DNA from: an uncultured Prevotella sp.
GTDB taxonomy: Bacteria > Bacteroidota > Bacteroidia > Bacteroidales > Bacteroidaceae
Assembly (NCBI GenBank): GCA_905236455.1
Contig: CAJOPT010000113.1
Span: 1 to 44,563 of the forward strand
Length of the DNA: 44,563 nucleotides
Direction of reading: 5' to 3'
Below, in pieces: positions 25,780-35,135 of this stretch (position 1 is its first letter; every line of letters begins with the position of its first letter). The translations under genes were made by a program, and so were the position numbers. The notes beneath the pieces are model-generated. The model was not told the origin of the DNA. It was given only the letters and a program-made list of their open reading frames with translations, and searched no databases.

Positions 25780-27087
25780 TTATAATTTTCGTTTGTCAAT
25801 GACATGGGCACTCTTGCCTTGGCTGCGCTCAATGGTATTAGGAGCCTTGAGCTGCACTTTGGCACTAATGCTCAGCACACTCTTCAGTTTGGCAGAGAGC
25901 TTCTTCTCAAGGTTGGCAATGGCGGCTGGTGTGTCGAAGGTGTCGGTGAAGTATTCCTGACGTAGCTCTACCTGAACCTGTAAGGTGTCAAGATTATTTA
26001 CGCGGTCTACTATAAGCATATATCGTGGCGCAAACTCTTTCATGCTGAGAACCACGCTCTCTACCTGTGATGGGAATACATTGATACCACGTATGATAAG
26101 CATATCATCACTGCGTCCCTCAATACGGCTCATGCGTACATTGGTCCTGCCGCAGTTACATTGTCCAGGCAAGAGTGAGCAAAGGTCACGTGTGCGGTAT
26201 CGTAAAACCGGCATTCCCTCTTTCGTAAGGGTGGTGAATACCAGCTCGCCGCTCTGTCCGGCTGGTAGAGGCTCCAATGTGACAGGATTGATAATCTCCG
26301 GATAGAAGTGGTCCTCATTGATGTGTGAGCCATGTTGCTCTTGACATTCATAGCTGACGCTTGGTCCCATAATTTCGCTCAGTCCGTAAAGGTTATAGCC
26401 CTTCAACCCCAGCCGGTCTTGTATTTCTTGTCGCATACTCTCTGTCCATGGCTCGGCACCGAAGGCTCCTACTCTGAGCTTGATTTGTTCCTTGGTGATA
26501 CCCATCTTGTCCATCGTCTCGGCAAGATAGAGAGCGTATGACGGTGTACAGGCGATACCTGTGATGCCAAGGTCGCGAATGAGCTTAAGGTGTTTCTCTG
26601 TATTACCTGTAGATGCTGGTACTACCGATGCTCCAATATGCTCAACTCCATTGTGCGCTCCCAAGCCGCCAGTGAACAGGCCGTAGCCATAACTTACTGA
26701 GAAGATGTCATCGCGGGTGACACCATATGCTGTAAGGCAGCGTGCCATACATTCACTCCATACGCCAATATCCTTACGTGTATATCCTACTATGGTAGGG
26801 TTACCTGTCGTTCCGCTTGAGGCATGAATACGGATAATCTCACTCTGTGGAGCTGCCTGTAATCCAAAGGGATAGTTGTCGCGCAAATCTTTCTTTGTAG
26901 TGAAAGGCAGCTTGGTAATGTCCTCAATAGTCTGGATATCATCAGGTCTGATGTCCATCTCTTGAAGCTTGTTACGATAAAAAGGTACGTTGTGGTAAAC
27001 GTATTCTACTATTTTGTGAAGTCTCTTTCCTTGCAGAGCCCGCCTCTCATCTAAGCTCATGCACTCTTTGTTTGGATTCCAGATCAT
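25780..27087 (-). CDS. paaK: Phenylacetate-CoA ligase
   Basis: A 435-aa AMP-forming ligase that activates aryl acids such as phenylacetate with ATP and CoA. ANL-superfamily motifs: RIHASSGTTGNPTIVGYT (P-loop-like A3), YNLYGLSEIMGPSVSYEC (A5 region), YRTRDLC and the C-terminal SRIEGRSDDMLIIRGINVFPSQVE. The length is normal. It heads an operon with an ACT-domain gene. No paa ring-oxidation genes are near, as expected in an anaerobe, where the enzyme may act with indolepyruvate:ferredoxin oxidoreductase (not in this window). Confidence 0.93.
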   Translation of the reverse strand: MIWNPNKECMSLDERRALQGKRLHKIVEYVYHNVPFYRNKLQEMDIRPDDIQTIEDITKLPFTTKKDLRDNYPFGLQAAPQSEIIRIHASSGTTGNPTIVGYTRKDIGVWSECMARCLTAYGVTRDDIFSVSYGYGLFTGGLGAHNGVEHIGASVVPASTGNTEKHLKLIRDLGITGIACTPSYALYLAETMDKMGITKEQIKLRVGAFGAEPWTESMRQEIQDRLGLKGYNLYGLSEIMGPSVSYECQEQHGSHINEDHFYPEIINPVTLEPLPAGQSGELVFTTLTKEGMPVLRYRTRDLCSLLPGQCNCGRTNVRMSRIEGRSDDMLIIRGINVFPSQVESVVLSMKEFAPRYMLIVDRVNNLDTLQVQVELRQEYFTDTFDTPAAIANLEKKLSAKLKSVLSISAKVQLKAPNTIERSQGKSAHVIDKRKL

Positions 27088-27156
27088 TTGTGTTGTGGTG
27101 TATAATTAGTAATTGGTTATTTATTGCCGTTTTCGGTAATTTGTTATCAGCGATGG

Positions 27157-27187
27157 CAAAATTAATAAATTGTGCTGAGGTGACAAA
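27157..27187 (-). promoter_or_regulatory. Promoter of the paaK operon
   Basis: On the minus strand TTTG (27184-27187), 19 bp, then TAATTTTG (27157-27164) fits the Bacteroidetes consensus and lies about 70 bp before the paaK start. Confidence 0.6.
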
Positions 27188-27225
27188 ACGATTTGACAAT
27201 AAAAATAAAAAATACGCTTTTCTTT

Positions 27226-27256
27226 TTTGTTTCGTCTGTATTTTATGCTATCTTTG
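27226..27256 (+). promoter_or_regulatory. Promoter of the nfeD-SPFH operon
   Basis: TTTG (27226-27229), 19 bp, then TATCTTTG (27249-27256). This shows that the start at 27227 cannot be used and supports ATG 27284. Confidence 0.7.
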
Positions 27257-27283
27257 CAGAAGAAAATCAAATTAGTTAAAACG

Positions 27284-27736
27284 ATGGTAGATTATTTTAT
27301 GCAGCATCTTTGGCAACTATGGGCATTGTTATCGCTTATTTGCCTTATATTGGAATTGACAAACGGTGATTTATACATCTTGTGCTTCTCTGTCGGAGCC
27401 TTGTTTGCAGTCTTTGCCGCACTACTGGGAGTAAGTGGCTGGATCCAAACCCTTGTGTTCGCCATCTTCTCGCTATTATGTCTATTCTTTGTGCGTCCCA
27501 TAGCTTTGCGATGGCTTCACAAAGGAGAGGACGGACGTCTTAGTAACGCTGATGCTTTGGTCGGACGCATAGGGAAGGTGTCAGAGACAATCGCCACAGA
27601 TGGTTATGGACGCGTTGCAATTGACGGTGATGACTGGAAAGCCACTTCGGTTGGCGGTTTTGAGATTAAGCAAGGTGAGCGTGTGAGAGTAGTCAGCATT
27701 GACAGTATTATCATTACTGTTGAGCCGGTAGAATAA
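27284..27736 (+). CDS. NfeD-family membrane protein
   Basis: A 150-aa membrane protein: about three hydrophobic helices (LWALLSLICLILELTNGDLYILCFSVGALFAVFAALLGVSGWIQTLVFAIF) followed by a C-terminal OB-fold (ALVGRIGKVSETIATDGYGRVAIDGDDWKA and GERVRVVSIDSIIITVEPVE). NfeD proteins pair with SPFH proteins, and the next gene is one, 30 bp on. Its job is thought to be membrane organisation or proteolysis control. The ATG at 27284 follows the promoter at 27226-27256. Confidence 0.9.
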   Translation: MVDYFMQHLWQLWALLSLICLILELTNGDLYILCFSVGALFAVFAALLGVSGWIQTLVFAIFSLLCLFFVRPIALRWLHKGEDGRLSNADALVGRIGKVSETIATDGYGRVAIDGDDWKATSVGGFEIKQGERVRVVSIDSIIITVEPVE

Positions 27737-27766
27737 GAAATTAGTAACCATTTAATATTTTCAATT

Positions 27767-28723
27767 ATGGACATTGTATCATATGTATTGATTGCGGTTG
27801 TCGTACTTGTAGCTGTAATCCTTAAAAAGTCGCTGGTCATTATTTCACAGTCAGAGACAAAGATTATTGAACGATTGGGTAAATATTACGCTACTTTGAA
27901 ACCAGGTGTAAATATTATTATTCCATTTATTGACAGGGCGAAGGAAATCGTCGCTCTTCATAACGGACGCTATGTCTATACAAGTAATATCGATTTAAGG
28001 GAGCAGGTGTATGATTTCGATCGTCAGAACGTAATAACGAAGGATAACATCCAGATGCAGATTAATGCCTTGCTGTATTTCCAAATTGTCGATCCGTTCA
28101 AAGCTGTGTATGAGATTAACAATCTCCCTAATGCGATAGAGAAGCTTACACAGACGACATTGCGTAATATTATTGGTGAGATGGAGCTCGATCAGACTCT
28201 TACCTCCCGTGATACCATTAACACGAAGCTGCGTGCGGTGCTTGACGATGCTACCAATAAATGGGGTATTAAGGTTAATCGAGTAGAGCTGCAGGATATC
28301 ATGCCTCCTGAGAGTGTCCTCTCTGCAATGGAGAAACAGATGCAGGCAGAGCGAAACAAACGTGCGGTGATTCTTACCAGTGAGGGACAGAAACAAAGTC
28401 AGATCCTACAGTCAGAAGGTGAGAAGGCAGCTACTATCAACAAGGCTGAAGCTCAGAAGCAGCAGGAGATTCTTCATGCTGAGGGTGAGGCTCAGGCCCG
28501 CATACGTAAGGCAGAGGCAGAGGCGATAGCCATAGAGAAGATTACTTCGGCAGTTGGCAAGTCAACGAATCCGGCAAATTATCTGTTGGCTCAGAAATAT
28601 ATCCAGATGATGGAAGAGCTTGCCAAGGGTGACAAGACAAAGACAGTTTATCTGCCTTACGAGGCTACCAATGTCATGGGCAGTATCGGAGGTATTAAGG
28701 AACTGTTTAAGAGTACTGACTGA
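27767..28723 (+). CDS. SPFH / Band 7 (stomatin-like) protein
   Basis: A 318-aa protein with an N-terminal membrane anchor (VSYVLIAVVVLVAVILKKSLVII) followed by a Band 7 domain (SQSETKIIERLGKYYATLKPGVNIIIPFIDRAKEIV ... DNIQMQINALLYFQIVDPFKAVYEINN). A long Ala/Glu/Lys/Gln coiled coil (ERNKRAVILTSEGQKQSQILQSEGEKAATINKAEA) follows. This is the QmcA/stomatin family, which forms membrane ring assemblies. Pairing with nfeD is the usual gene order. The end (GGIKELFKSTD) is normal. Confidence 0.94.
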   Translation: MDIVSYVLIAVVVLVAVILKKSLVIISQSETKIIERLGKYYATLKPGVNIIIPFIDRAKEIVALHNGRYVYTSNIDLREQVYDFDRQNVITKDNIQMQINALLYFQIVDPFKAVYEINNLPNAIEKLTQTTLRNIIGEMELDQTLTSRDTINTKLRAVLDDATNKWGIKVNRVELQDIMPPESVLSAMEKQMQAERNKRAVILTSEGQKQSQILQSEGEKAATINKAEAQKQQEILHAEGEAQARIRKAEAEAIAIEKITSAVGKSTNPANYLLAQKYIQMMEELAKGDKTKTVYLPYEATNVMGSIGGIKELFKSTD

Positions 28724-28748
28724 TTTTTGGAAGAAACCTCTTTCGTAT

Positions 28749-29885
28749 ATGAAGATATGCATATTTGCTGGTGCCCGACCTAACTTCATAAAAGTAGCTC
28801 CGGTAATCCGTGTTATAGAGAAGGCGGAAGAACAAGGACATGATGTCAGCTTCTCACTGGTATACGCAGGAAAGGAAGATGATCCTACTTTAGAAGGGTC
28901 TTTGTTTGCTGACTTGCAGATTCCTTCTCCGCATGTGTACTTAGGTGTGGACTGTGAGAACCTTAACGAGTTGACAGGTTTGGTGATGTCGAAGTTTGAG
29001 CACTATCTTCAGGCACATCCTACCGATGCCGTGATTGTTGTTGATGACCTTGCCTCTACTATGGCTGCCGCTATCGTCACGAAAAAACAAGGGTTGTTGC
29101 TGGCTCATATAGCGGCAGGCACCCGGTCCTTCGACATTACTATGCCAAAGGAGATAAATCGTCTGGTGATAGATGGTTTGTCGGACATCCTTTTTACAGC
29201 AGGGATGTCAAACAATTCTATAGCCAACAAGGAGGGTGCCGACCTGTCAAAGGTGTATATGGTAGGTAATATCCTTATAGACAATATCCGATATAACCAA
29301 TCCAGGTTACAGCGTCCGGCTATTCTTGATGAGCTTCATCTTGCAGATGGCAGTTATCTGGTATTCACAATCAACAGAAAGGCTCTGCTTGCTGATATCT
29401 CCAATCTGAAAGAGATGGTGGCAGCCATTCTACGGGATTCTGGTGATATTGAGATTATAGCCCCATTGCGTGAGCCCGCCAGGACAATCGTTTCGTCTTT
29501 TGTGGATCAATGGGAACAATCCGGAGCCGATAACTCTTTGCACATGCATTTTATCTCACCACTTTCCTATCTTGAATTCGGATATCTCACGGCTAATGCC
29601 AAAGGTATTATTACCGACTCTGGTAATGTGGCGGAGGAAGCTACTTTCTACGGAGTGCCGTGTATCACTTTGAATAGCTATACGGAGCATATTGAGACCG
29701 TAAAAAAAGGCTCTAATGTGCTTGTGGGAGAGGATGCCGTGAAGTTGTCAGAAGCTCTTCAGCGGCTTAAAGCAGGGCAGTGGAAAACTTGTTCTATTCC
29801 AGACAGATGGGATGGCAGAAGTGCGGAACGTGTCGTTCAGATTCTATATGAGCGGCTAAAGCATCCTTCTCTCATTAATGGATAA
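28749..29885 (+). CDS. Divergent WecB-like UDP-GlcNAc 2-epimerase homolog
   Basis: A 378-aa protein with the WecB/NeuC fold: MKICIFAGARPNFIKVAPVI, SDIL segment, YMVGNILIDN, GIITDSGNVAEEATFYGVPCI. Several catalytic positions differ from classical WecB. The VEAGLR motif is HIAAGTR (Ala122 in place of Glu117 of E. coli), and TGHRRE is TINRKA (Asn209 in place of His213). PKEINR keeps Glu131 and Arg135. This suggests altered or lost 2-epimerase activity, so no gene symbol is given. I start at ATG 28749 because an upstream in-frame start would overlap the SPFH gene. It overlaps the MATE gene by 8 bp. Confidence 0.75.
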   Translation: MKICIFAGARPNFIKVAPVIRVIEKAEEQGHDVSFSLVYAGKEDDPTLEGSLFADLQIPSPHVYLGVDCENLNELTGLVMSKFEHYLQAHPTDAVIVVDDLASTMAAAIVTKKQGLLLAHIAAGTRSFDITMPKEINRLVIDGLSDILFTAGMSNNSIANKEGADLSKVYMVGNILIDNIRYNQSRLQRPAILDELHLADGSYLVFTINRKALLADISNLKEMVAAILRDSGDIEIIAPLREPARTIVSSFVDQWEQSGADNSLHMHFISPLSYLEFGYLTANAKGIITDSGNVAEEATFYGVPCITLNSYTEHIETVKKGSNVLVGEDAVKLSEALQRLKAGQWKTCSIPDRWDGRSAERVVQILYERLKHPSLING

Positions 29886-31230
29886 TTATACTTACCTGAC
29901 GCAAGGACCTGTCCATCGTGTTATACTTACGATGGCTGTACCTACTATTATCTCTATGCTGGTGACAAGCTTGTATAACCTTGTCGACACATTTTTCGTT
30001 GGACAGCTGAATACGCAGTCAACGGCAGCGGTGGGTATTGTCTTTTCTGTCATGTTCTTTATCCAGGCAATATCATTCTTCTATGGTAACGGGTCTGGTA
30101 ATTTCATATCCAGGGAGTTAGGAGCAAAGCGTAATGAGAATGCCAATAAGATGGCATCAACAGGTTGGTTCTATGCCTTCGTCACGGGATGTCTGATAAT
30201 GGTTTCTGGTGAGTTGTTACTGGGGGATTTGTCGTTGTGGCTGGGTAGTACGCCGACGATACTGCCATATACTAAAGAATATCTCGGAATAATATTGTTA
30301 GGTGCGCCTTTGATGGCTTCCTCCTATTGCTTGAACAACCAGATGAGGTTTCAGGGTAATGCGAGGTATGCAATGTATGGTATCGTTTCTGGTGCCGTTA
30401 TAAATGTTGTCCTTGACCCTCTGTTGATATTCGGTTTTGATATGGGAATCTCAGGTGCGGCATGGGCTACCGTTATTGGACAGTTGGTTAGTATGTGTAT
30501 TCTTTTACGTTTATCGTATAACGGTAAGAATATTCCGATAAAGTTGCGGTGGATTTCCTTCGAATGGCGCTTTATCCGTGAGATTATTGCAGGAGGAACC
30601 CCCTCATTGTCGCGACAAGGTCTGGGGTGTATCGCAACTATGATGCTTAATATAGCGGCAGGTGTCTATGGTGATGCGGCGATAGCCGGAATGTCAATAG
30701 TCAATCGTATAACGATGCTGATTATGTCTATCGTAGTAGGACTTGGACAAGGCTTTCAGCCGTTCTGCGGTTTCTGTTATGGCGCCCGTCTATATGACCG
30801 CTTGCGTCAGGGCTACTGGTTTTGCGTAAGGGTAGGCACTGTGTTCCTTATTGTCGTTGGTGCCATTTGCTTTGTATTTGCCAATGAGACGATAGCCATG
30901 TTCCGTGACGATGCGGCTGTCATCGCTGTAGGCGTTGTCGCTTTGCGTTGGCAGTTGGTTACATATCCTTTGAATGCTTTGATAATGACAAGTAATATGA
31001 TGATGCAGACTATTCGGAAACCATGGCGTGCCAATATTCTGGCAGCGGCTCGGCGTGGTTTGTTTTTCATTCCCCTTATAATTGTCTTGCCACATTTTTG
31101 GGGATTGTTTGGTGTTGAGATATGTCAGGCTGTCAGTGATGTGTTATCATTCATGCTGACACTCCCGATAGTATGGAGCGGTTTCAGAGATATGCGTATA
31201 GACCAATTGCGGTTTAATAAAGATGTATAG
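29878..31230 (+). CDS. MATE-family efflux transporter
   Basis: A 450-aa inner-membrane protein with 12 hydrophobic segments of the MATE family, exporting drugs or metabolites with Na+ or H+. MAVPTIISMLVTSLYNLVDTFFVGQLNTQSTAAVGIVF is the typical start, with FFYGNGSGNFISRELGA, and GAAWATVIGQ and GLGQGFQPFCGFCYGA in the second half. Its ATG overlaps the end of the previous gene. A cell-surface-sugar link from the WecB-like neighbour is possible but unsupported. Confidence 0.9.
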   Translation: MDNYTYLTQGPVHRVILTMAVPTIISMLVTSLYNLVDTFFVGQLNTQSTAAVGIVFSVMFFIQAISFFYGNGSGNFISRELGAKRNENANKMASTGWFYAFVTGCLIMVSGELLLGDLSLWLGSTPTILPYTKEYLGIILLGAPLMASSYCLNNQMRFQGNARYAMYGIVSGAVINVVLDPLLIFGFDMGISGAAWATVIGQLVSMCILLRLSYNGKNIPIKLRWISFEWRFIREIIAGGTPSLSRQGLGCIATMMLNIAAGVYGDAAIAGMSIVNRITMLIMSIVVGLGQGFQPFCGFCYGARLYDRLRQGYWFCVRVGTVFLIVVGAICFVFANETIAMFRDDAAVIAVGVVALRWQLVTYPLNALIMTSNMMMQTIRKPWRANILAAARRGLFFIPLIIVLPHFWGLFGVEICQAVSDVLSFMLTLPIVWSGFRDMRIDQLRFNKDV

Positions 31231-31236
31231 CTAATA

Positions 31237-33222
31237 ATGATGAGAAAGACAATACCGGTAGTGGGAATGGCATGCTCGTCATGCTCGTCTCATATTGAGA
31301 AAAAACTTAATTCGCTCAATGGTGTGATGTCGGCGGAAGTGTCTTTGGTCGGGCGCTCTGCACAGATAGAATATGATGATTCTGTTATTTCTCTTGACGA
31401 CATGAAACGGGAGATTAATGCTATAGGCTTTGACTTAATCATAGAGGAAACCCGTTCTGTGGAAGAGATTGAGCGACGTGAGTATGTTCGTTTACGAAAC
31501 AGGACAATCCTTTCGTGTTTGATAGCCATATTAGTTATGGCGATCTCCATGAGGTGGATAGATTTGGGCAGTCGTGACATTGTTAATCAGACCGCCTTGC
31601 TATTATCACTTGCCAATATAGTATTCTGTGGACGACAGTTTTTCGTTAATTCATGGAAACAGGCATGCAATGCTATGTTCAGCATGGACACATTAGTGTC
31701 TTTGTCTACGGGTGTTGTCTTTTTGTTTAGTTCCTTTAACACCTTTTTTGGGGAAGCCTACTGGGGGCGTTATGGTATGGAGTGGCATACATATTTTGAC
31801 GCCTCTGTCATGATAATAACATTTGTTCTTGCAGGAAGACTGTTGGAAGAAAAAGCAAAGAGCAGCACAGCTGACAGTATCCGGAAACTGATGGGATTGC
31901 AGCCTACTACGGCAAGAGTTGTTATTGATGATAATGTTGAGGAGGTTCCATTGTCAACCGTCTCTATTGGTGATGTGTTGGAGGTGCGTCCAGGCGACAG
32001 AATTCCTGTTGACGGAATGGTTTCATGGGCGAATAGTTATATGACAGCGGAGGGGGCTTACGTCGATGAGTCCATGATCTCCGGTGAGCCAGTGCCGGTG
32101 TTGAAGCAACGTGGCAGTAAGGTGCTTGCAGGTACGGTATTGCAACAAGGCAAGCTGCGTTTTCGTGCAAGTCAGGTAGGTGAGCACACAGCCTTGGCAC
32201 AGATAATAAGTATGGTACGTCAAGCACAGAGCAGTAAGGCACCAATGCAGCGTATCGTTGATAAGGCGGCACGTGTTTTTGTTCCAGTGGTTGTGTCATT
32301 GTCAGTCGTGACGTTCTTGGCGTGGTGGCTCTTCGGAGGTAATAGCTGTCTTCCACAAGCAATTCTCTCTGCGGTATCGGTATTGGTGATTGCTTGTCCA
32401 TGTGCTATGGGGTTAGCTACTCCTACGGCATTGATGGTTGGTATAGGTAAGGCTGCTCAGAAGAATATTCTCATCAAAGATGCGGGAGCCCTGGAGAAAA
32501 TTCGCAATATTAATGCTATGGTGATAGACAAGACTGGTACGCTTACTATTCCAAATCAAACTATTGACTTTACTAAGGCGGATTCAATACCTTATGAGGA
32601 GAGGGAGCAGTTGAAGCCGCATGTGACTGAGGCAATAGCGCAGTTGAATGATTTGGGTATAGAGGTCTTTCTCATGAGCGGCGATAAGGATGATGCTGTG
32701 CGTTATTGGGCTGAGAAAGCTGGCATTAGTAATTATCAGAGCAAGGTACTGCCTGACGACAAAGCCAGCCTTGTGAGGCGTTTGCAAGAGAACGATAAGG
32801 TCACATCTTCGAGCAGAGGTCTTATTGGTAAATGCTTTATCGGTCTTCGTCAGAAAAGGAATATCGTTGCAATGGTTGGTGACGGTATTAATGATACTCA
32901 GGCATTAGCATTGGCAGATGTCAGTATTGCCATGGGCACAGGTACAGACGTCGCAATGGATGTGGCTCAGATGACCTTGATGAGTGATGACCTCCGACGC
33001 CTTCCTGAGGCAGTACGCTTAAGCCGTAAAACAGTGTCTATGATTTGGCAGAATCTGTTTTGGGCTTTCATATATAATATTGTATGTATTCCTCTTGCTG
33101 CAGGTTTGCCTTATGCTTTTGGCATTCATTTGCAAATAACTCCTATGTGGGGTAGTGCATTGATGGCGTTCTCCAGTCTGAGCGTAATCCTTAACAGTCT
33201 GCGGTTAAAGTTAGTGGAATAA
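31237..33222 (+). CDS. P1B-type heavy-metal ATPase, copper type, with shortened N-domain
   Basis: A 661-aa metal-exporting ATPase. An N-terminal HMA domain has GMACSSC (Cys13, Cys16). The transmembrane metal site is CPC (387-389), and the actuator loop is SGEP (282-285). DKTGTLT (431-437, phosphorylated Asp431), SGDK (481-484) and GDGIND (548-553) are intact. CPC plus CxxC indicates Cu(I), CopA-like. Only about 50 residues separate DKTGTLT from SGDK, where full CopA proteins have about 140-150, and no SEHPLA (HP) motif is seen. The N-domain that binds ATP's adenine therefore seems to be mostly missing. It starts 6 bp after the MATE gene. Confidence 0.88.
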   Translation: MMRKTIPVVGMACSSCSSHIEKKLNSLNGVMSAEVSLVGRSAQIEYDDSVISLDDMKREINAIGFDLIIEETRSVEEIERREYVRLRNRTILSCLIAILVMAISMRWIDLGSRDIVNQTALLLSLANIVFCGRQFFVNSWKQACNAMFSMDTLVSLSTGVVFLFSSFNTFFGEAYWGRYGMEWHTYFDASVMIITFVLAGRLLEEKAKSSTADSIRKLMGLQPTTARVVIDDNVEEVPLSTVSIGDVLEVRPGDRIPVDGMVSWANSYMTAEGAYVDESMISGEPVPVLKQRGSKVLAGTVLQQGKLRFRASQVGEHTALAQIISMVRQAQSSKAPMQRIVDKAARVFVPVVVSLSVVTFLAWWLFGGNSCLPQAILSAVSVLVIACPCAMGLATPTALMVGIGKAAQKNILIKDAGALEKIRNINAMVIDKTGTLTIPNQTIDFTKADSIPYEEREQLKPHVTEAIAQLNDLGIEVFLMSGDKDDAVRYWAEKAGISNYQSKVLPDDKASLVRRLQENDKVTSSSRGLIGKCFIGLRQKRNIVAMVGDGINDTQALALADVSIAMGTGTDVAMDVAQMTLMSDDLRRLPEAVRLSRKTVSMIWQNLFWAFIYNIVCIPLAAGLPYAFGIHLQITPMWGSALMAFSSLSVILNSLRLKLVE

Positions 33223-33244
33223 GCAAGCGAAAAATATACAAAGG

Positions 33245-33829
33245 CTACCTTACCGGGTAGTCATAGCGGTGGTAGTCATAGAAAGAATTACGTTGCGTAG
33301 GAACGTGGTCGGCTTCTACTTGTATTTCAATATAGTTGTGGTTGCCCCATTCATATCGTACACCTCCTCCTATACGATCCATAAACCGGCTGTTCATTAT
33401 CGTAGGGTTATATGGGTTGTATGGTGAATAAGGGACACGGGTATAATATGGTGACCAGCCCTCGTTGCTCACATTGCCACTGTTGAATGCTTTCTGGACA
33501 AAAGCATATGCGCTCCAATGCTCATTAATACGGTAGTTTATTAGGGCATTGATGCCAGCTACGGTATAATTATCTCCTTTCCATGTGACATTATCCAGAT
33601 AGCCTCCTAAATACAATGATGTCTTTGGAGACAGACTTGTAACGTATGTAAGTGAGATGTCTTGAGTGAAACCTACACCGCTGACTCCGCCACCGGAGTT
33701 AGCGAAAACTGATGTTCCAAGACTCGTATTCAGTCCATAGTGTAAAGGATAGAATCTTGTGTATTCCTCCTGAGCGTCTACGACCGAACAGAGACATAGA
33801 ATTATAGCTATCGTCAGTATTTTCCTCAT
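33245..33829 (-). CDS. Small outer-membrane beta-barrel-like protein
   Basis: A 194-aa exported protein with a signal peptide (MRKILTIAIILCLCSVVDA). The mature part has short alternating strands (GLNTSLGTSVFANSGG, FTQDISLTYVTSL, SLYLGGYLDNVTW, WSAYAFVQKAF, GGGVRYEWGNHNYIEIQVEAD). This looks like an 8-strand barrel. The Tyr/Pro/Asn-rich loop (SPYYTRVPYSPYNPYNPT) and Tyr/His/Arg-rich end are unusual. It lies 10 bp after galM and seems to be in its operon. I do not recognise the family. Confidence 0.75.
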   Translation of the reverse strand: MRKILTIAIILCLCSVVDAQEEYTRFYPLHYGLNTSLGTSVFANSGGGVSGVGFTQDISLTYVTSLSPKTSLYLGGYLDNVTWKGDNYTVAGINALINYRINEHWSAYAFVQKAFNSGNVSNEGWSPYYTRVPYSPYNPYNPTIMNSRFMDRIGGGVRYEWGNHNYIEIQVEADHVPTQRNSFYDYHRYDYPVR

Positions 33830-33839
33830 TGTGTTACTG

Positions 33840-35000
33840 TCATTTTTCTACTTTCATTATCAGTGGAGGGTCTGTGCTAAACTTGAAAACCGTTTTTGAA
33901 TGGAATTCTTTGCCTGGACGTAGCACAGTTGACGGGAATTGTGGACGGTTGGGAGAGTCCGCAATGTGCATTGTCTCAAGGCAGATCGCGGAGCGTCGCT
34001 GATATTTTATTCCGTTCTTTCCAATCTGATTACCCTTCAATCCGTTGCCAGTGTAGATTTGAATGGCTGGCTCTGTAGTATATACTGTTAAAGTCCGTCC
34101 GCTTTGTGTGTCATACAGTATGGCTGCGGGCTTCTGCAAATTACCAGGATGGCGTAGAATATATGTATGGTCATAGCCTCCAGTGACAGCCAGCTGTGGA
34201 TGATCGCGGTCTATGCGCTCTCCAATCTCATGAGGCTTCTTGAAGTCAAAGGGTGTGTGTGCCACAGCCATGACGTTGCCGTCTACATTTTTGTTTTTAT
34301 CGTATGTGGCAATCTCTTTGCTGTCTATCCATAAATGTTGTGTGAGAATAGTCCTGGAGAGGTCGCCAGATATATTGAAGAAGCTATGATTACTGAGATT
34401 CAGTACCGTAGGCTTGGTTGTCGTTGCTTTGAAGTCGATATCAAGCGTGTTCTGATCGGTGAGGGTATAGGTGAGGATAACGGTAAGCTCACCTGGAAAT
34501 CCATTCTCTCCATCAGGTGATATGTAACGCAGCTTAATGCGTTGGTTGTCGACCTCACAGACATCCCATACGCGGTTTTGGAATCCAGGCTTTCCACCAT
34601 GTGAGATATGTCCCTTTCCGTCATCCTGCAACATGTACACTTTACCATCCAAGGTAAAGTACGGTCCCTTTATTCGTCCTATGTATCGTCCCACCGTAGC
34701 ACCGAAATTCTGTCCTTTGGTGTGATAGTCCATCACGTTGTCATATCCAAGTACCACATCTTCCATTCTGCCATTCCAGTTAGGAGCCATCAGTGAGACA
34801 AGTCTTGCGCCATAGTTCGTGACGCATGCCTCCATGCCGTTAGAATTGGTGAGTGTGTAAAGTGCGGTTTCTTTGCCGTCTATTGTCTCATGGAATTTCT
34901 CTGGCAGCAATCCAGACTTTGTCTGTGCGGTGATTTGCGCAGACATAATGGCGGGTATTGCCATCAATAGAATTATAAGGTTTTTCCTTATTGTTCTCAT
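33840..35000 (-). CDS. galM: Exported aldose 1-epimerase (galactose mutarotase)
   Basis: A 386-aa mutarotase that interconverts alpha and beta anomers of galactose, glucose and similar sugars. The signal peptide (MRTIRKNLIILLMAIPAIMSAQ) suggests a periplasmic enzyme, as is common in Bacteroidetes. Family motifs: VTNYGARLVSLMAP, GATVGRYIGRI, HISHGGKPGFQNRVW, LNLSNHSFFN (catalytic His) and CLETMHIADSPN (catalytic Glu). Upstream lies promoter repeat copy C. The small outer-membrane gene follows 10 bp downstream. Confidence 0.93.
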   Translation of the reverse strand: MRTIRKNLIILLMAIPAIMSAQITAQTKSGLLPEKFHETIDGKETALYTLTNSNGMEACVTNYGARLVSLMAPNWNGRMEDVVLGYDNVMDYHTKGQNFGATVGRYIGRIKGPYFTLDGKVYMLQDDGKGHISHGGKPGFQNRVWDVCEVDNQRIKLRYISPDGENGFPGELTVILTYTLTDQNTLDIDFKATTTKPTVLNLSNHSFFNISGDLSRTILTQHLWIDSKEIATYDKNKNVDGNVMAVAHTPFDFKKPHEIGERIDRDHPQLAVTGGYDHTYILRHPGNLQKPAAILYDTQSGRTLTVYTTEPAIQIYTGNGLKGNQIGKNGIKYQRRSAICLETMHIADSPNRPQFPSTVLRPGKEFHSKTVFKFSTDPPLIMKVEK

Positions 35001-35020
35001 AATTAATTATCAGATGGTTC

Positions 35021-35097
35021 TGCAAAGATAATGCAAATCGAATACAATCAAGCTTGCTTGAAATTGTTGAGATGTAGCTTATCTTCTGCAAAGTTAT
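35021..35097 (-). repeat. Promoter-carrying repeat family I, copy C
   Basis: TGCAAAGATAATGCAAATCG at the left end, an AAGCTTGCTT core, GAGATGTAGCTTATCT and CTGCAAAGTTATT at the right. On the minus strand TATCTTTG lies at 35023-35030, 23 bp before the galM start. Confidence 0.8.
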
Positions 35098-35135
35098 TCT
35101 AAATTTCATAATTAAGCAAGTTTTTTGTATTTTTA

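Noticed and set aside
28620..28748. Upstream start for the WecB-like gene
   Set aside because: It would overlap the SPFH gene out of frame, and the family starts at MKICIFAG.
31231..31242. Copper riboswitch or CueR-type operator upstream of the ATPase
   Set aside because: The gap is 6 bp, and no palindrome or leader is present.
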